Below are positions 27,021 to 35,690 of a stretch of 64,000 bases of DNA, piece after piece. The stretch is taken from the NCBI RefSeq assembly GCF_014651875.1, contig NZ_BMXS01000007.1, positions 1-64,000 on the forward strand. Direction: 5' to 3'. The stretch comes from Litchfieldella qijiaojingensis (GTDB lineage: Bacteria; Pseudomonadota; Gammaproteobacteria; Pseudomonadales; Halomonadaceae). Every line of letters begins with the position of its first letter. The first letter of the stretch is position 1. The notes under the pieces are model-generated. The model saw only the letters and a list, made by a program, of their open reading frames with translations, searched no databases and had not been told where the DNA came from. The translations under genes and the position numbers were made by a program.

Positions 27021-27136
27021 GTGACTGACTCCCTGCGATCCGTGCCGACAGCGGCGGCATGATTATGTCGTAAGGAAGTCAGACTAAATAATGAATCAAT
27101 TCATGAATATTGTACCGATGGCATAGTAATAAAAGG
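27021..27136 (-). promoter_or_regulatory. Upstream region of adhesin 1 with overlapping palindromes
   Basis: The 116-bp spacer holds ATGAAT-CA-ATTCAT (27091-27104) and the perfect palindrome ATTCATGAAT (27099-27108), overlapping each other in an AT-rich patch. The adhesin ATG is preceded by CAGGGAG. This is a plausible operator for the neighbouring LuxR-type regulator, but that link is inference. Confidence 0.5.
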
Positions 27137-27760
27137 CTACTCGGCATCCATCAGCGACGACTCGGTCTGCGTGAGCAACAGGATCAGTTGCATGCGGTCG
27201 CGCACCTTGAGTTTGCGGAACACGGCACCCAAGTGCGCCTTGACCGTCCGATCGGTGATATCCAATTCGCGAGCCACTTCCTTGTTGCTCTTGCCTGAAG
27301 CCACGGCCAGCGCCACGGCTTTTTCGCGTTGGGTAAGTACCGCCAACGCGTCCTCGCGCAGGGCATTCTCACCACTCAGGGCCTTGAAGGTCGAGCCTAC
27401 CACTTGGGATAGCAACTCTGGCCACAACCAGATGCCCTGATTTCCGGTGACGACGACGATCTGCTGCAACAATGCCACGGGGGATAGCGCATGCGCATAA
27501 CCACGTGCCCCGGCATTGAGTGCCTGGAAAGCTTCCTGCGAGCTCGGAGAATAAGAGAGCACCACCAGCGTCGCGCCTCGCGCACTAAGTGTCGAAGTCA
27601 GGGTCGTCCAGCCATCGAGGTTGCTCATCACCCACACATGATCGCCATGACCTGCCTGGGCACGGGCCTGTTGCGCGCTGCATAGACGCATATTGTCGAA
27701 GGCCTCACGCCAGCGCGGAATATTGTCATGTCCTTGACTGACAAAGAAATGTGTCATCAA
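27137..27760 (-). CDS. LuxR/CsgD-type regulator with a degenerate receiver-like domain
   Basis: This 207-residue protein ends in a LuxR-type helix-turn-helix (about 143-197: LTQREKAVALAVASGKSNKE, then VARELDITDRTVKAHL). The N-terminal part resembles the second half of a response-regulator receiver (VVLSYSPSSQEAF, then ALNAGARGYAHALSP) but lacks the usual phospho-acceptor aspartate and the conserved lysine. It is therefore probably not phosphorylated, as in CsgD-like proteins. Its ATG overlaps the lapC stop by 4 nt and its stop lies 116 bp from adhesin 1, so it likely controls or is co-regulated with adhesin expression. Specificity unknown. Confidence 0.85.
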   Translation of the reverse strand: MMTHFFVSQGHDNIPRWREAFDNMRLCSAQQARAQAGHGDHVWVMSNLDGWTTLTSTLSARGATLVVLSYSPSSQEAFQALNAGARGYAHALSPVALLQQIVVVTGNQGIWLWPELLSQVVGSTFKALSGENALREDALAVLTQREKAVALAVASGKSNKEVARELDITDRTVKAHLGAVFRKLKVRDRMQLILLLTQTESSLMDAE

Positions 27761-29190
27761 CGCTCTCCCAGCGAATCGTTCCAGGCTCGCATCACTGGCT
27801 TGAGCAGGAACTGCATCACGGTGCGCTTGCCCGTCATGATATCGACTTGTGCGGTCATCCCCGGAATGACGGCCAGATCGCTGCCGACCTCTCCTGCCTG
27901 CGTACGTACACGAACCAGATAAAAGGTATTGCCTTCTTCGTCGGTGATGGTGTCGGCGCTAATATGATTGAGTTCCGCCGCCAACCCTCCGTAGATGGAA
28001 TAGTCATACGCCGTGAGCTTGACGGTGGCCGGCTGACCGGGTCGCAAGAAGGCAATGTCCTGCGGAGCGATGCGCGCCTCGACCAGCAACTTGTCGTCGC
28101 TGGGCACGATTTCCACCACCTCCTGACCGGGTTGGACGACGCCGCCCAACGTATTGACGTGTAAGCGCTGCACGGTGCCGGCGACTGGAGAACGGATCTC
28201 GGCCATACTGACCTTGTCCTGCAGACCGACATTGCTTTCTTCGAGAGCCGCCAGTTGACCCAGCGTTTCGGAGAGCTCGTTACGCCATCGGTTCTGCATT
28301 TCCAGCGCAACCTCACGAATCTTGCTCTGGGCCTCTTCCACCGCAGCCTGTAGGCGCGACACCTGAGCCGCGGCCTGATTCAGTTCGCCCCTGGCACTGG
28401 AGACGTCACGCTCCAAGCGCAATACCTCGACCTCGGATACCGCACCGGATTTCAGCAGCGGCCGGGTCAAACCGAGTTCACGTGAGGCCAGGTTCAGGGT
28501 GCGGCTAGCGGAATCCCGGCGCGCTTCGGCCTCGCGCAGCTCCTCGCGGCGCTGGATGAGTTGTTCGCGAGCGATCGTCCGCTGCTCCTCGAGTTCTTGC
28601 TTGCTGGTCTCGTAGAGTTCGCGCTCATGAGCGGCCAAACGCGGGGATTCGTCGATCACCTCGCGCGACGGTATGAAGGGTTGATCGGTCGTCAACGCAC
28701 TCAGCCTTTCCGCCTTGGCCTTGAGCGCCAGGGAGCGCGCCACGCCTTCTCGGTAGGAGGAGGCATAACGCGTCGGGTCGATACGCATCAGTATCTGTCC
28801 GGGTGAAACGAGCTGCCCTTCTTCGATCTCGATGTTCTCGACTACCCCGCCATCGTAGGACTGGATGATCTTGGTCTGCGAGGAAGGAATGACCCGCCCC
28901 ATGCCCTTGGTCACCTCGTCGATCTTGGCGAAATACGACCATACCCCCATGGCGATGACAGCCAGCAACAGTGCATAAAGAAGGCCACGGGCACGAAGCG
29001 GGTCCTGTTGCATCCTCGCCCAATCGGCATCGCTGGCCCAGTCGCGGTCCAGATGCGCCGCGGAGACCCGCCGCGCAAACAGCCGATCGATCAAGGGTCG
29101 GAATGGCTTGCCGCCCTTGCGCGAGACTCGGCCGATGGCCTCGAAGCCCTGCTGTTCGGCGGTCTTGATCCTGGCCCGCTGGTTCATCAA
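27757..29190 (-). CDS. lapC: Type I secretion membrane fusion protein (HlyD/LapC-like)
   Basis: The 477-residue periplasmic adaptor links the inner-membrane ABC exporter with the outer-membrane channel. A cytoplasmic N-terminus, one transmembrane helix (about residues 66-85, LLYALLLAVIAMGVWSYF), a first lipoyl half (VVENIEIEEGQLVSPGQIL), a long coiled coil (about 160-310) and a second lipoyl half with HlyD signature (SPVAGTVQRLHVNTLGG) appear in order. It overlaps lapB and the LuxR-type gene by 4 nt each, so the three are probably one transcript with translational coupling. Confidence 0.92.
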   Translation of the reverse strand: MMNQRARIKTAEQQGFEAIGRVSRKGGKPFRPLIDRLFARRVSAAHLDRDWASDADWARMQQDPLRARGLLYALLLAVIAMGVWSYFAKIDEVTKGMGRVIPSSQTKIIQSYDGGVVENIEIEEGQLVSPGQILMRIDPTRYASSYREGVARSLALKAKAERLSALTTDQPFIPSREVIDESPRLAAHERELYETSKQELEEQRTIAREQLIQRREELREAEARRDSASRTLNLASRELGLTRPLLKSGAVSEVEVLRLERDVSSARGELNQAAAQVSRLQAAVEEAQSKIREVALEMQNRWRNELSETLGQLAALEESNVGLQDKVSMAEIRSPVAGTVQRLHVNTLGGVVQPGQEVVEIVPSDDKLLVEARIAPQDIAFLRPGQPATVKLTAYDYSIYGGLAAELNHISADTITDEEGNTFYLVRVRTQAGEVGSDLAVIPGMTAQVDIMTGKRTVMQFLLKPVMRAWNDSLGER

Positions 29191-31367
29191 CCGGCCCTCC
29201 CGATCTGCCCGCTGCGGAGCGCGGCGACCACCTTGTCCTTGGGCCCATCGGCAACCACCTTGCCGGCATCGATCACCACGATGCGATCGACCAGCGAGAG
29301 CAGCGAGGTGCGGTGGGTCACGATCACCAAGGTCTTGGCCTGGGCAAATTCGGCCAGGCGTTTCTTGAAAACTTCTTCACTGGTGTGATCCATGGCGCTA
29401 GTGGGTTCGTCGAGCAGCAGGATCTGCGGGTCATGGACCACGGCACGGGCAATGGCCACCCCTTGACGTTGACCACCGGAAAGCATTTCGCCACGCTCGC
29501 CGACCGGCAAATCGACGCCGCGCGGATGGGTATTGGCAAGATCATGCAGCCCGCCAATCTCCATGGCGCGCAGCAAGGCCTCATCCTCGACGCCTTCACT
29601 GCCGCCACCGGCCACCACGTTGTCGCGCAGCGAGCCGAAGAACAGGCTGACGTCCTGGGGCACGTAACCGATGTGCCGTCGCAGCTCGACCGGGTCGAAC
29701 TGACGGATGTCGACACCATCGACCATCACTGCCCCACTGGTCGGTTGGTAGAGCCCCAGCATCAGCTTGTTGAGCGTCGATTTACCCGATCCAACCCGCC
29801 CCAGAAGCGCCACCTTTTCGCCTGCCTTGATCTTCAGCGAGATGTCGCGCAAGGCATCGCGTTCTTCGTCCGGATAGCACAGCGTCAGCTTGTTGAACTC
29901 GATCTCGCCACGAATCACCGGGCGACTGACCCACTGCTTGCCTTCGGGGCGCTCCACCGGCTTGTCCATCACGCCATTGAGCGATTCCAACGCTGTCGAG
30001 GACTGGTGATACTGCGCCAGCAAGGCGGCTGCCTGGCTGACCGGCGCCATGGCCCGCGAAGAGAGCAGATAGGCGGCAATCAGCCCGCCCTGGCTAAGGT
30101 CGCCCTCGATGATCAGGTAGACACCGACGACGATCACCGCGACCGCGACAGTATGCTGGGCCCACAGCGCCACACTGGTCACCGAGGAACTGACCAAGCG
30201 CAATTGAGCCGAGGTTCGCGACAGGAAAGCAGTGGCCTTTTCCCACATGCCCTGCAGTCGCCCTTCGGCGCGCAGCGCCTTGACCGTTTCCAGGTTCGAC
30301 AACGACTCTACCAGGCTGGCATTGCGTTGTGCCCCGACACGCCAAGTGGTCTCCGAAAGCTCGTGCAGCTTGCTTTGTGCCGCCAGGGCGTAGAGCAGCA
30401 CGAAGATGATACCCACCACGAGGGGGACCGCCAGCGGCAAGCCTATCAGTGCGATGATGGCAACGAACAGCAACATGAAAGGCAGGTCGGCCAGCGCGAC
30501 CACGGTCGCCGAACCGATGAAGGCACGCACCGACTCGAACGACTGCAAGGTCGAGGCGAACGACCCAGTGGATGCTGGCCGAGCCTCCAGCCGCATGCCC
30601 AACACCCGCGCCATGATCGACGAAGACAGTTTGACATCGGCCCGGCTGGCCGCAAGGTCGACGAAGGCGTTGCGCATCAAGCGCAGTACCAGGTCCAGGC
30701 ACAGCACCATGAATATGCCGACCGCCAGTACCCACAGGGTCTCGGTCGCCTGATTGGGCACTACTCGATCGTAGACGTTCATCACAAACAGCGGCATGGC
30801 CACGGCAAACAGGTTGATCATCACCGAACCGACCAGCACGTCGCGATACAAGCGGCGATTCTCGCGAATCACGCCCCAGAACCAATGGCGTGCCGTCTGC
30901 TTCTTGACCTCCGGCCCTCGGGTGTCGAAGCGGAACTTGGGACGCACGTAGATGGCCTGGCCACGAAAGCGCCCTTGCAGCTCATCCAAACCGATCTCGA
31001 CCACCGCTTCACCCAATTCGGGAAAGATCACTTGGGCTTGGCGAGCCTTGACGTCCATTGACACCAGCACGCAAGCGCGTGCTGGTTCCAACAGCAACAC
31101 CACCGGGAACAGCGCTGGATTCAATTGCACCAGGCGGCTGTGTACATGTCGTGCCGTCAGTCCGGCGCGCGCCGCGGCACGCGCGAACACCCCCGGCGTC
31201 AGCCGCCCTTCTTCGAGCGGCAGGCCCGCGACCAGGGCGTCACCACTGGCGGCATGATCATGGGCATGAGCGACGACCAGCAGGCATTCCAACAACTCAT
31301 CGCTTTCAGCTTCATGCACCTGATCGCGCAGGTGTCTCTCGTGCAGATAGCTGGCGTCGGTAGTCAC
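29187..31367 (-). CDS. lapB: Type I secretion ABC exporter (LapB-like)
   Basis: This 726-residue ATPase-permease drives adhesin export. An N-terminal C39-like domain (about 1-140) has no GG-type cleavage signature of bacteriocin exporters and probably binds substrate instead of cutting it. Transmembrane helices fill about 165-450. The nucleotide-binding domain has Walker A GRVGSGKST (near 520), signature LSGGQRQ and Walker B ILLLDEPTSAMD. It stands 56 bp after the lapE-like gene and overlaps lapC by 4 nt. Confidence 0.94.
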   Translation of the reverse strand: MTTDASYLHERHLRDQVHEAESDELLECLLVVAHAHDHAASGDALVAGLPLEEGRLTPGVFARAAARAGLTARHVHSRLVQLNPALFPVVLLLEPARACVLVSMDVKARQAQVIFPELGEAVVEIGLDELQGRFRGQAIYVRPKFRFDTRGPEVKKQTARHWFWGVIRENRRLYRDVLVGSVMINLFAVAMPLFVMNVYDRVVPNQATETLWVLAVGIFMVLCLDLVLRLMRNAFVDLAASRADVKLSSSIMARVLGMRLEARPASTGSFASTLQSFESVRAFIGSATVVALADLPFMLLFVAIIALIGLPLAVPLVVGIIFVLLYALAAQSKLHELSETTWRVGAQRNASLVESLSNLETVKALRAEGRLQGMWEKATAFLSRTSAQLRLVSSSVTSVALWAQHTVAVAVIVVGVYLIIEGDLSQGGLIAAYLLSSRAMAPVSQAAALLAQYHQSSTALESLNGVMDKPVERPEGKQWVSRPVIRGEIEFNKLTLCYPDEERDALRDISLKIKAGEKVALLGRVGSGKSTLNKLMLGLYQPTSGAVMVDGVDIRQFDPVELRRHIGYVPQDVSLFFGSLRDNVVAGGGSEGVEDEALLRAMEIGGLHDLANTHPRGVDLPVGERGEMLSGGQRQGVAIARAVVHDPQILLLDEPTSAMDHTSEEVFKKRLAEFAQAKTLVIVTHRTSLLSLVDRIVVIDAGKVVADGPKDKVVAALRSGQIGRAG

Positions 31368-31423
31368 GACTGTTTCCTTCTTGCCGGTAGTGGCCTGTCA
31401 TTATGTCTATCGGCCGCGGCAGG

Positions 31424-33262
31424 TCATTCGTTAATCCGTTCCAGCGTGACTTCGACACGACGGTTTTGGCTGCGCCCTTCAACGGTAGCGTTGCTGGCCA
31501 CCGGATTGCGCGATCCATAGCCGCGTGACTCGAGCAAGTCGCGACGCACGCCTTGGGACGCCAGATAGTCAGCCACGTTCGCGGCACGCTGTTCAGACAG
31601 CGGATCGTTGATGGCATCGGTGCCGGTGATGTCGGCATGCCCGGCGATGAACACCCGGCGCAGGTCATCACGCCCACGGATATCGGCCGCCAGAGAGTCC
31701 AGCGTGCGCCGCGCCTGCGGGTTCAGCCAGGCGCTACCGGTAGCGAACAGGGCATCGGCAGATAGCGTAACATCCGGAGCACGGGCAGGAGCAGGGCTCA
31801 AGACTGAAGAGCTGCGCAAATCGGATACCAGGTCCTCCAAGGTGAAGCTGGCAGGAGCCTGTGTCGGGCAAATGGCTTGCGGATCGATCTCGACACCGTC
31901 GCTACCCAGCTCCGCAAGACTTGGCATGTCCTCGCGGGCCACACCTAGTACCGGCATCAACCTGCCCATGGCCGCTAGGGTGCGCGCCTCGGCGATGGTC
32001 ACATCATACTGCGCATTGACGAAGGCACGACTAGCCTCGAAATATTCGTTCTCGCTATCGAGCACGTCGAGCAAGGTGCGTTGGCCGATGTCGAACTGCT
32101 GCTGATAGGCACCGCGCACGCGGTCGATGGACTGGCGGTGATCGTTCAGGTAGCGCATCTGCTCACGCAGGCGCTGAGTGTCGTTATAAGCGATCTGCGT
32201 TGTCTGACGCAGATCCACGCACTCTTTGTCTCGCAGGTCCATGGCCTGATCGAGGAGGTCGCTCGCGCGGCGGAATGAGGCCAGATCGCTACCGCCACGG
32301 TAGAGATTGATGCTGGCAACGAGTTCAGCGACATGCCGATCGTTGCGCCCGGTGATATCGCTCTGATTATTGGTGCCGGTGCGTGCCCGGAACTCCAGCC
32401 GGGGGTGGAAGCCTGAACGAGTCCCCGCCCGTTCAGCACGTGCCGACTCGATATTCTCGATGGCAGCATGGAAGTTGGGATTACCCCGATAAGCCATGTC
32501 GACGGCCTCGGCCACCGATGTTGGCAGCCGGTCGTCCAGTGGCGGTGCTGGCGGCAGGTTCTCCGCCGGCAGTTCACCGACCAGCCGCTGGTATCGGGCG
32601 CTGACATCGTGCAGATTCGACGCCTCGGTCAGCAGGTTGGATTCCGCCAACGCCAAGCGGCCACTGATCTGCTCCAGATCGACGCGGCGACCTGCTCCCG
32701 TGCTGACACGCTCCTCGATCTGCTGAAAGACGCGCAGGTGCTCGGCGTAGTTCTCCCTGGCCAGTTCGACCAGGTCGCGGAAGCGACGCACGTCTTGATA
32801 GGCACGCGTGACTTCCAGCGCCACCTCTTCGCTCGCGCCCAGTAATTCGTAGTAGCGCACCAGTTTTGCACGGTCGAGGCGCTCGACTTCGCTGCGCGTA
32901 GCGAAGCCGTCGTAGATCATCTGGGTCAGAGACAACTCGGCGAAATCGGTATCGAAACTGCCTCGGCCATCGCCCTGTCGATCCTCGATTCCCACCCCGG
33001 CGCTGAGATCGATGCTTGGCAGGTAACCTCCGCGCGCCACGTCGACTTCGTCGTCAGCGGCTTTGAAACCATGCCAGGCAGCCTGGACTTCCGGGTTGTT
33101 CGCCACGGCACGCTGTACGACTCGCTGCAGTTCGTTGGCGCCCGCATCCTGAGCCAGTGCCTGGGCCATGGGCGTCAGCACCAGGCCAGACAGCAGCAAC
33201 GCGGCCCCACCAAGCCCCGTCCGCTGGCGCTTGGCATGACGAATGACATAATACGATTGCAT
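31424..33262 (-). CDS. lapE: TolC-family outer membrane channel fused to an OmpA domain (LapE-like)
   Basis: The 612-residue protein is the outer-membrane channel of the adhesin exporter. It begins MQSYYVIRHAKRQ at 33262 (GGGAG upstream), with a signal peptide to about ALAQ (residue 38); the longer frame adds 46 codons without support. Two TolC-type halves run to about 450. From about residue 500 an OmpA/MotB-type peptidoglycan-binding domain follows (FATGSAWLNPQARRTLDSL and GHADITGTDAINDPLSEQRA, with the D and R residues that bind diaminopimelate). In Shewanella the AggA channel and an OmpA-like protein are separate genes of the bpfA operon. It heads this operon. Confidence 0.92.
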   Translation of the reverse strand: MQSYYVIRHAKRQRTGLGGAALLLSGLVLTPMAQALAQDAGANELQRVVQRAVANNPEVQAAWHGFKAADDEVDVARGGYLPSIDLSAGVGIEDRQGDGRGSFDTDFAELSLTQMIYDGFATRSEVERLDRAKLVRYYELLGASEEVALEVTRAYQDVRRFRDLVELARENYAEHLRVFQQIEERVSTGAGRRVDLEQISGRLALAESNLLTEASNLHDVSARYQRLVGELPAENLPPAPPLDDRLPTSVAEAVDMAYRGNPNFHAAIENIESARAERAGTRSGFHPRLEFRARTGTNNQSDITGRNDRHVAELVASINLYRGGSDLASFRRASDLLDQAMDLRDKECVDLRQTTQIAYNDTQRLREQMRYLNDHRQSIDRVRGAYQQQFDIGQRTLLDVLDSENEYFEASRAFVNAQYDVTIAEARTLAAMGRLMPVLGVAREDMPSLAELGSDGVEIDPQAICPTQAPASFTLEDLVSDLRSSSVLSPAPARAPDVTLSADALFATGSAWLNPQARRTLDSLAADIRGRDDLRRVFIAGHADITGTDAINDPLSEQRAANVADYLASQGVRRDLLESRGYGSRNPVASNATVEGRSQNRRVEVTLERINE

Positions 33263-33645
33263 GGTGAACTTCTCCCTTGCGTACGATCGGCACGATGCAC
33301 CCAAAGACGGCGTCATCATGCCCTGCGATATTCTTTTTTTGATCGTGGTAAGCCGATATGCCAGAGGTATCCCTACAGCCGGGAAAGGCATGCCGGACAC
33401 TCTTTCGTCTTACTACGTTCCCTTTTGTAAGTAATAGTAACTGGTATGTTGACTTTGTCCAATCCCGTTAACGTCAATTCTTATAAGCGATTGCTGATAG
33501 TTCTTGTAAGATATTTCCTACACGGTGTAAGACATTTGCCATTACCCGCCGACGCATGGCCTCGCACCACTCTCACAGCCGCTTCCAGCTGTGCTATCGT
33601 CGCGCACATGCCCTTGCGGGCCCGAAACCACAGCAGGAGCCACCC
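33263..33645. other. Spacer between lapE and a small gene
   Basis: This 383-bp AT-richer spacer must hold the promoters of lapE (minus) and of the 33.6-kb gene (plus). Candidates include TTGGAC-N17-TACTAT on the minus strand and repeated TTGTAAG/TGTAAGA words at 33504-33536, but none is strong. No RNA gene is visible. Confidence 0.4.
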
Positions 33646-33924
33646 ATGTCCGCTTCCGAGATCCAAAAAACCCGTGTCATCAATGAATTGCGCGGCTTCA
33701 TCAAGAAGCTGCTGCAAGATCCAAAAATTCTCGAGCAGTCGCTGGAGATTGCCAGAAAGCACCTGAGCAGCGGCGAGAAGGATGCCATGGCCAAGATAGC
33801 CAGCGAGATTTCCGATACCACCAGCGTGCACATCTCCGAGGACCCAGCCGAGCACTCCGAAGCCGACAAGCTCTACCTGGAGGTACTCAAGGAGGTAATC
33901 GACGAGGAACAGGCGCTTTACTGA
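33646..33924 (+). CDS. Hypothetical protein, 92 residues
   Basis: I do not recognise this protein. It starts MSASEIQKTRVINELR at 33646, where CAGGAGCCACCC provides a good ribosome binding site; 30 earlier in-frame codons have none. It is highly charged and predicted mostly helical (NELRGFIKKLLQDPKILEQS), with an acidic C-terminus. There is no signal peptide or cysteine. It stands alone between the exporter operon and the sensor pair at 34 kb, on the strand of the latter. Confidence 0.65.
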   Translation: MSASEIQKTRVINELRGFIKKLLQDPKILEQSLEIARKHLSSGEKDAMAKIASEISDTTSVHISEDPAEHSEADKLYLEVLKEVIDEEQALY

Positions 33925-34012
33925 AGCGGCCGCCCTCTCGGCCACTCCAGCCTCAAGCTTTCCAGGCATCAGCCGTTATTAATCGTATGAGCCCCTTGCA
34001 AGGAACTCTTCC

Positions 34013-34489
34013 ATGGTCGCGATTCGCACCTTGCTGTCATTGCCCCTTGCTCTCTTACTGGTCGGGGGTAGTGCCCTGGCGAGTGAAGACGAGACGATCC
34101 TGACCCTGAACCAGGACGGTGAGCACCGAGATCTGACGCTGTCGGATATCGAGCGGCATCCGCTACAGCGAATCCAGTTCCAGCATCCCGAGGGACTGGA
34201 AGGTGAGTTTTCCGGTGTCTGGCTCAACGACTTTCTTGCCGCCCAAGGGCTCGACGGGGCGGATCAATTGCGCTTCATCGCCGCCGACCATTACACGACT
34301 TTCCTGACGCCCGAAGAGCGCGATGAGAAAGCCTATCTGCTGGTGACCCGGCTCGAGGGTGACCCCATCGCCCTGCGCCAGAAAGGACCACTGATGCTGA
34401 TCGTGCCAGCCGACGAGCAGCCAGTATTGGCCGGCACCGAACCGATGACCAAATGGATCTGGTCGATCACTGAAATCCGCGCTCGCTAA
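34013..34489 (+). CDS. Periplasmic molybdopterin-fold (SUOX-type) domain protein
   Basis: This 158-residue protein has a signal peptide (residues 1-23, LLLVGGSALA/SE). The rest matches the small oxidoreductase molybdopterin-binding domain (LTLSDIERHP; FSGVWLNDFLAAQGL; KGPLMLIVPADEQP; TKWIWSITEI). The whole protein contains no cysteine, so the usual thiolate ligand of the molybdenum is missing and it is unlikely to be a Moco enzyme of sulfite-oxidase type. It is 8 bp upstream of a diguanylate cyclase with a periplasmic loop, so a sensor or ligand-binding role for that cyclase is a fair inference. AAGGA precedes the ATG. Confidence 0.8.
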   Translation: MVAIRTLLSLPLALLLVGGSALASEDETILTLNQDGEHRDLTLSDIERHPLQRIQFQHPEGLEGEFSGVWLNDFLAAQGLDGADQLRFIAADHYTTFLTPEERDEKAYLLVTRLEGDPIALRQKGPLMLIVPADEQPVLAGTEPMTKWIWSITEIRAR

Positions 34490-34497
34490 ACCGCCCC

Positions 34498-35646
34498 ATG
34501 GCAGATCGCCATCTTTCCCGCATGCGAGTCACGTTGATTGCCGCCTTCGTACTCGTGTTGCTGGTCATGATTACCCTCATCACCCTATTCACCATCAATG
34601 CCCACAGGCATGTCGGTGCGGACTATCTCGCCTTCGCCAGCGATATCGTGCGTGTCCAGCAGGACGGTGTGCAGCTCCGTCTGGCCATCGAAAGCCTTGA
34701 GGAAAACCCAGAGCCGCTACATCAGCAGCAGCTTCAACGGGCACTTTCGGTCATCGCCTCGCGACTCGAAAGCACTCGTCATGCCATACGCAACGTCCAA
34801 CTCGCCCCGGTCGACTACCGTCATGTGCACCGGGAATTCGACAATCTCGATGCACTGTTACCACGCCTGGAAGCATTGGCCTCCGGGTCGCTCGAAGATG
34901 AAGAGAGCATCGAGGAACTGAAATGGCTGGCACTCGAATTCGACGACAGTCTCGCTTACGCCTATAGCGAGCTACATGAACTGGTGCATGCTGCAGCGGC
35001 ACAACAACGCCAGTTGATGGGCTGGCTCAACTGGACCCTTATTCTGCTAGGCGCCCTATTGCTGCTATTCATCGCGGGACTGTTGCTGGCCATGGACAAG
35101 ATCTTCGGCCAGAAACGCGCCCTGGAGCGGCTCAGTGCGACAGATGAAGTTACCGGCCTGAACAATCGACGCGCGCTGCTCGATACCGCCGGGCGGGCAC
35201 TCGCCCTGGCCCGTCGCAGCCATCAGCCGGTTAGCCTTGCACTAATCGACTTCGACCACTTCAAACGCATCAACGATGAACATGGCCACCCCAATGGTGA
35301 CCGCGTGCTCAAGCAATTCGCTGACACCTTGCAAGAAATGATCCGCCAAACCGATACAGTCGCGCGTATCGGCGGCGAAGAGTTCTGCCTGCTGATGCCT
35401 AACACTGAACGCAACGGCGCCATGGAACTCTGCGAGCGCATAAGAAGTACCATCGCAACCCTGCCGCTGGAAGCCATCGATGGCCAACCGGCCCTTACCG
35501 TTAGCATTGGCATCGCCACTACCCATGGCGATAGTGATGCCTCCTTCAATACACTGTACAGTCAGGCAGACCACGCACTTTATGAGGCCAAAGTGAAAGG
35601 TAGGAACAAGACGATAACGTACAAAAGACAACTGCAAGCAATATAA
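34498..35646 (+). CDS. Membrane diguanylate cyclase (GGDEF)
   Basis: This 382-residue protein makes c-di-GMP from two GTP. A transmembrane helix (about 12-33), a helical periplasmic domain (35-175), a second helix (179-199) and a GGDEF domain (215-380) are seen. The active site reads GGEEF (in VARIGGEEFCLLMP). RQTD, five residues before it, is an intact RxxD inhibitory site, so product feedback is expected. The start is 8 bp after the molybdopterin-fold gene, so the two form a unit. It is a plausible source of the c-di-GMP sensed by LapD, 17 kb away, though this cannot be shown here. Confidence 0.92.
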   Translation: MADRHLSRMRVTLIAAFVLVLLVMITLITLFTINAHRHVGADYLAFASDIVRVQQDGVQLRLAIESLEENPEPLHQQQLQRALSVIASRLESTRHAIRNVQLAPVDYRHVHREFDNLDALLPRLEALASGSLEDEESIEELKWLALEFDDSLAYAYSELHELVHAAAAQQRQLMGWLNWTLILLGALLLLFIAGLLLAMDKIFGQKRALERLSATDEVTGLNNRRALLDTAGRALALARRSHQPVSLALIDFDHFKRINDEHGHPNGDRVLKQFADTLQEMIRQTDTVARIGGEEFCLLMPNTERNGAMELCERIRSTIATLPLEAIDGQPALTVSIGIATTHGDSDASFNTLYSQADHALYEAKVKGRNKTITYKRQLQAI

Positions 35647-35690
35647 ATTCAATACCAAACAACCAAACGACACATCCCACATGGTCCACG

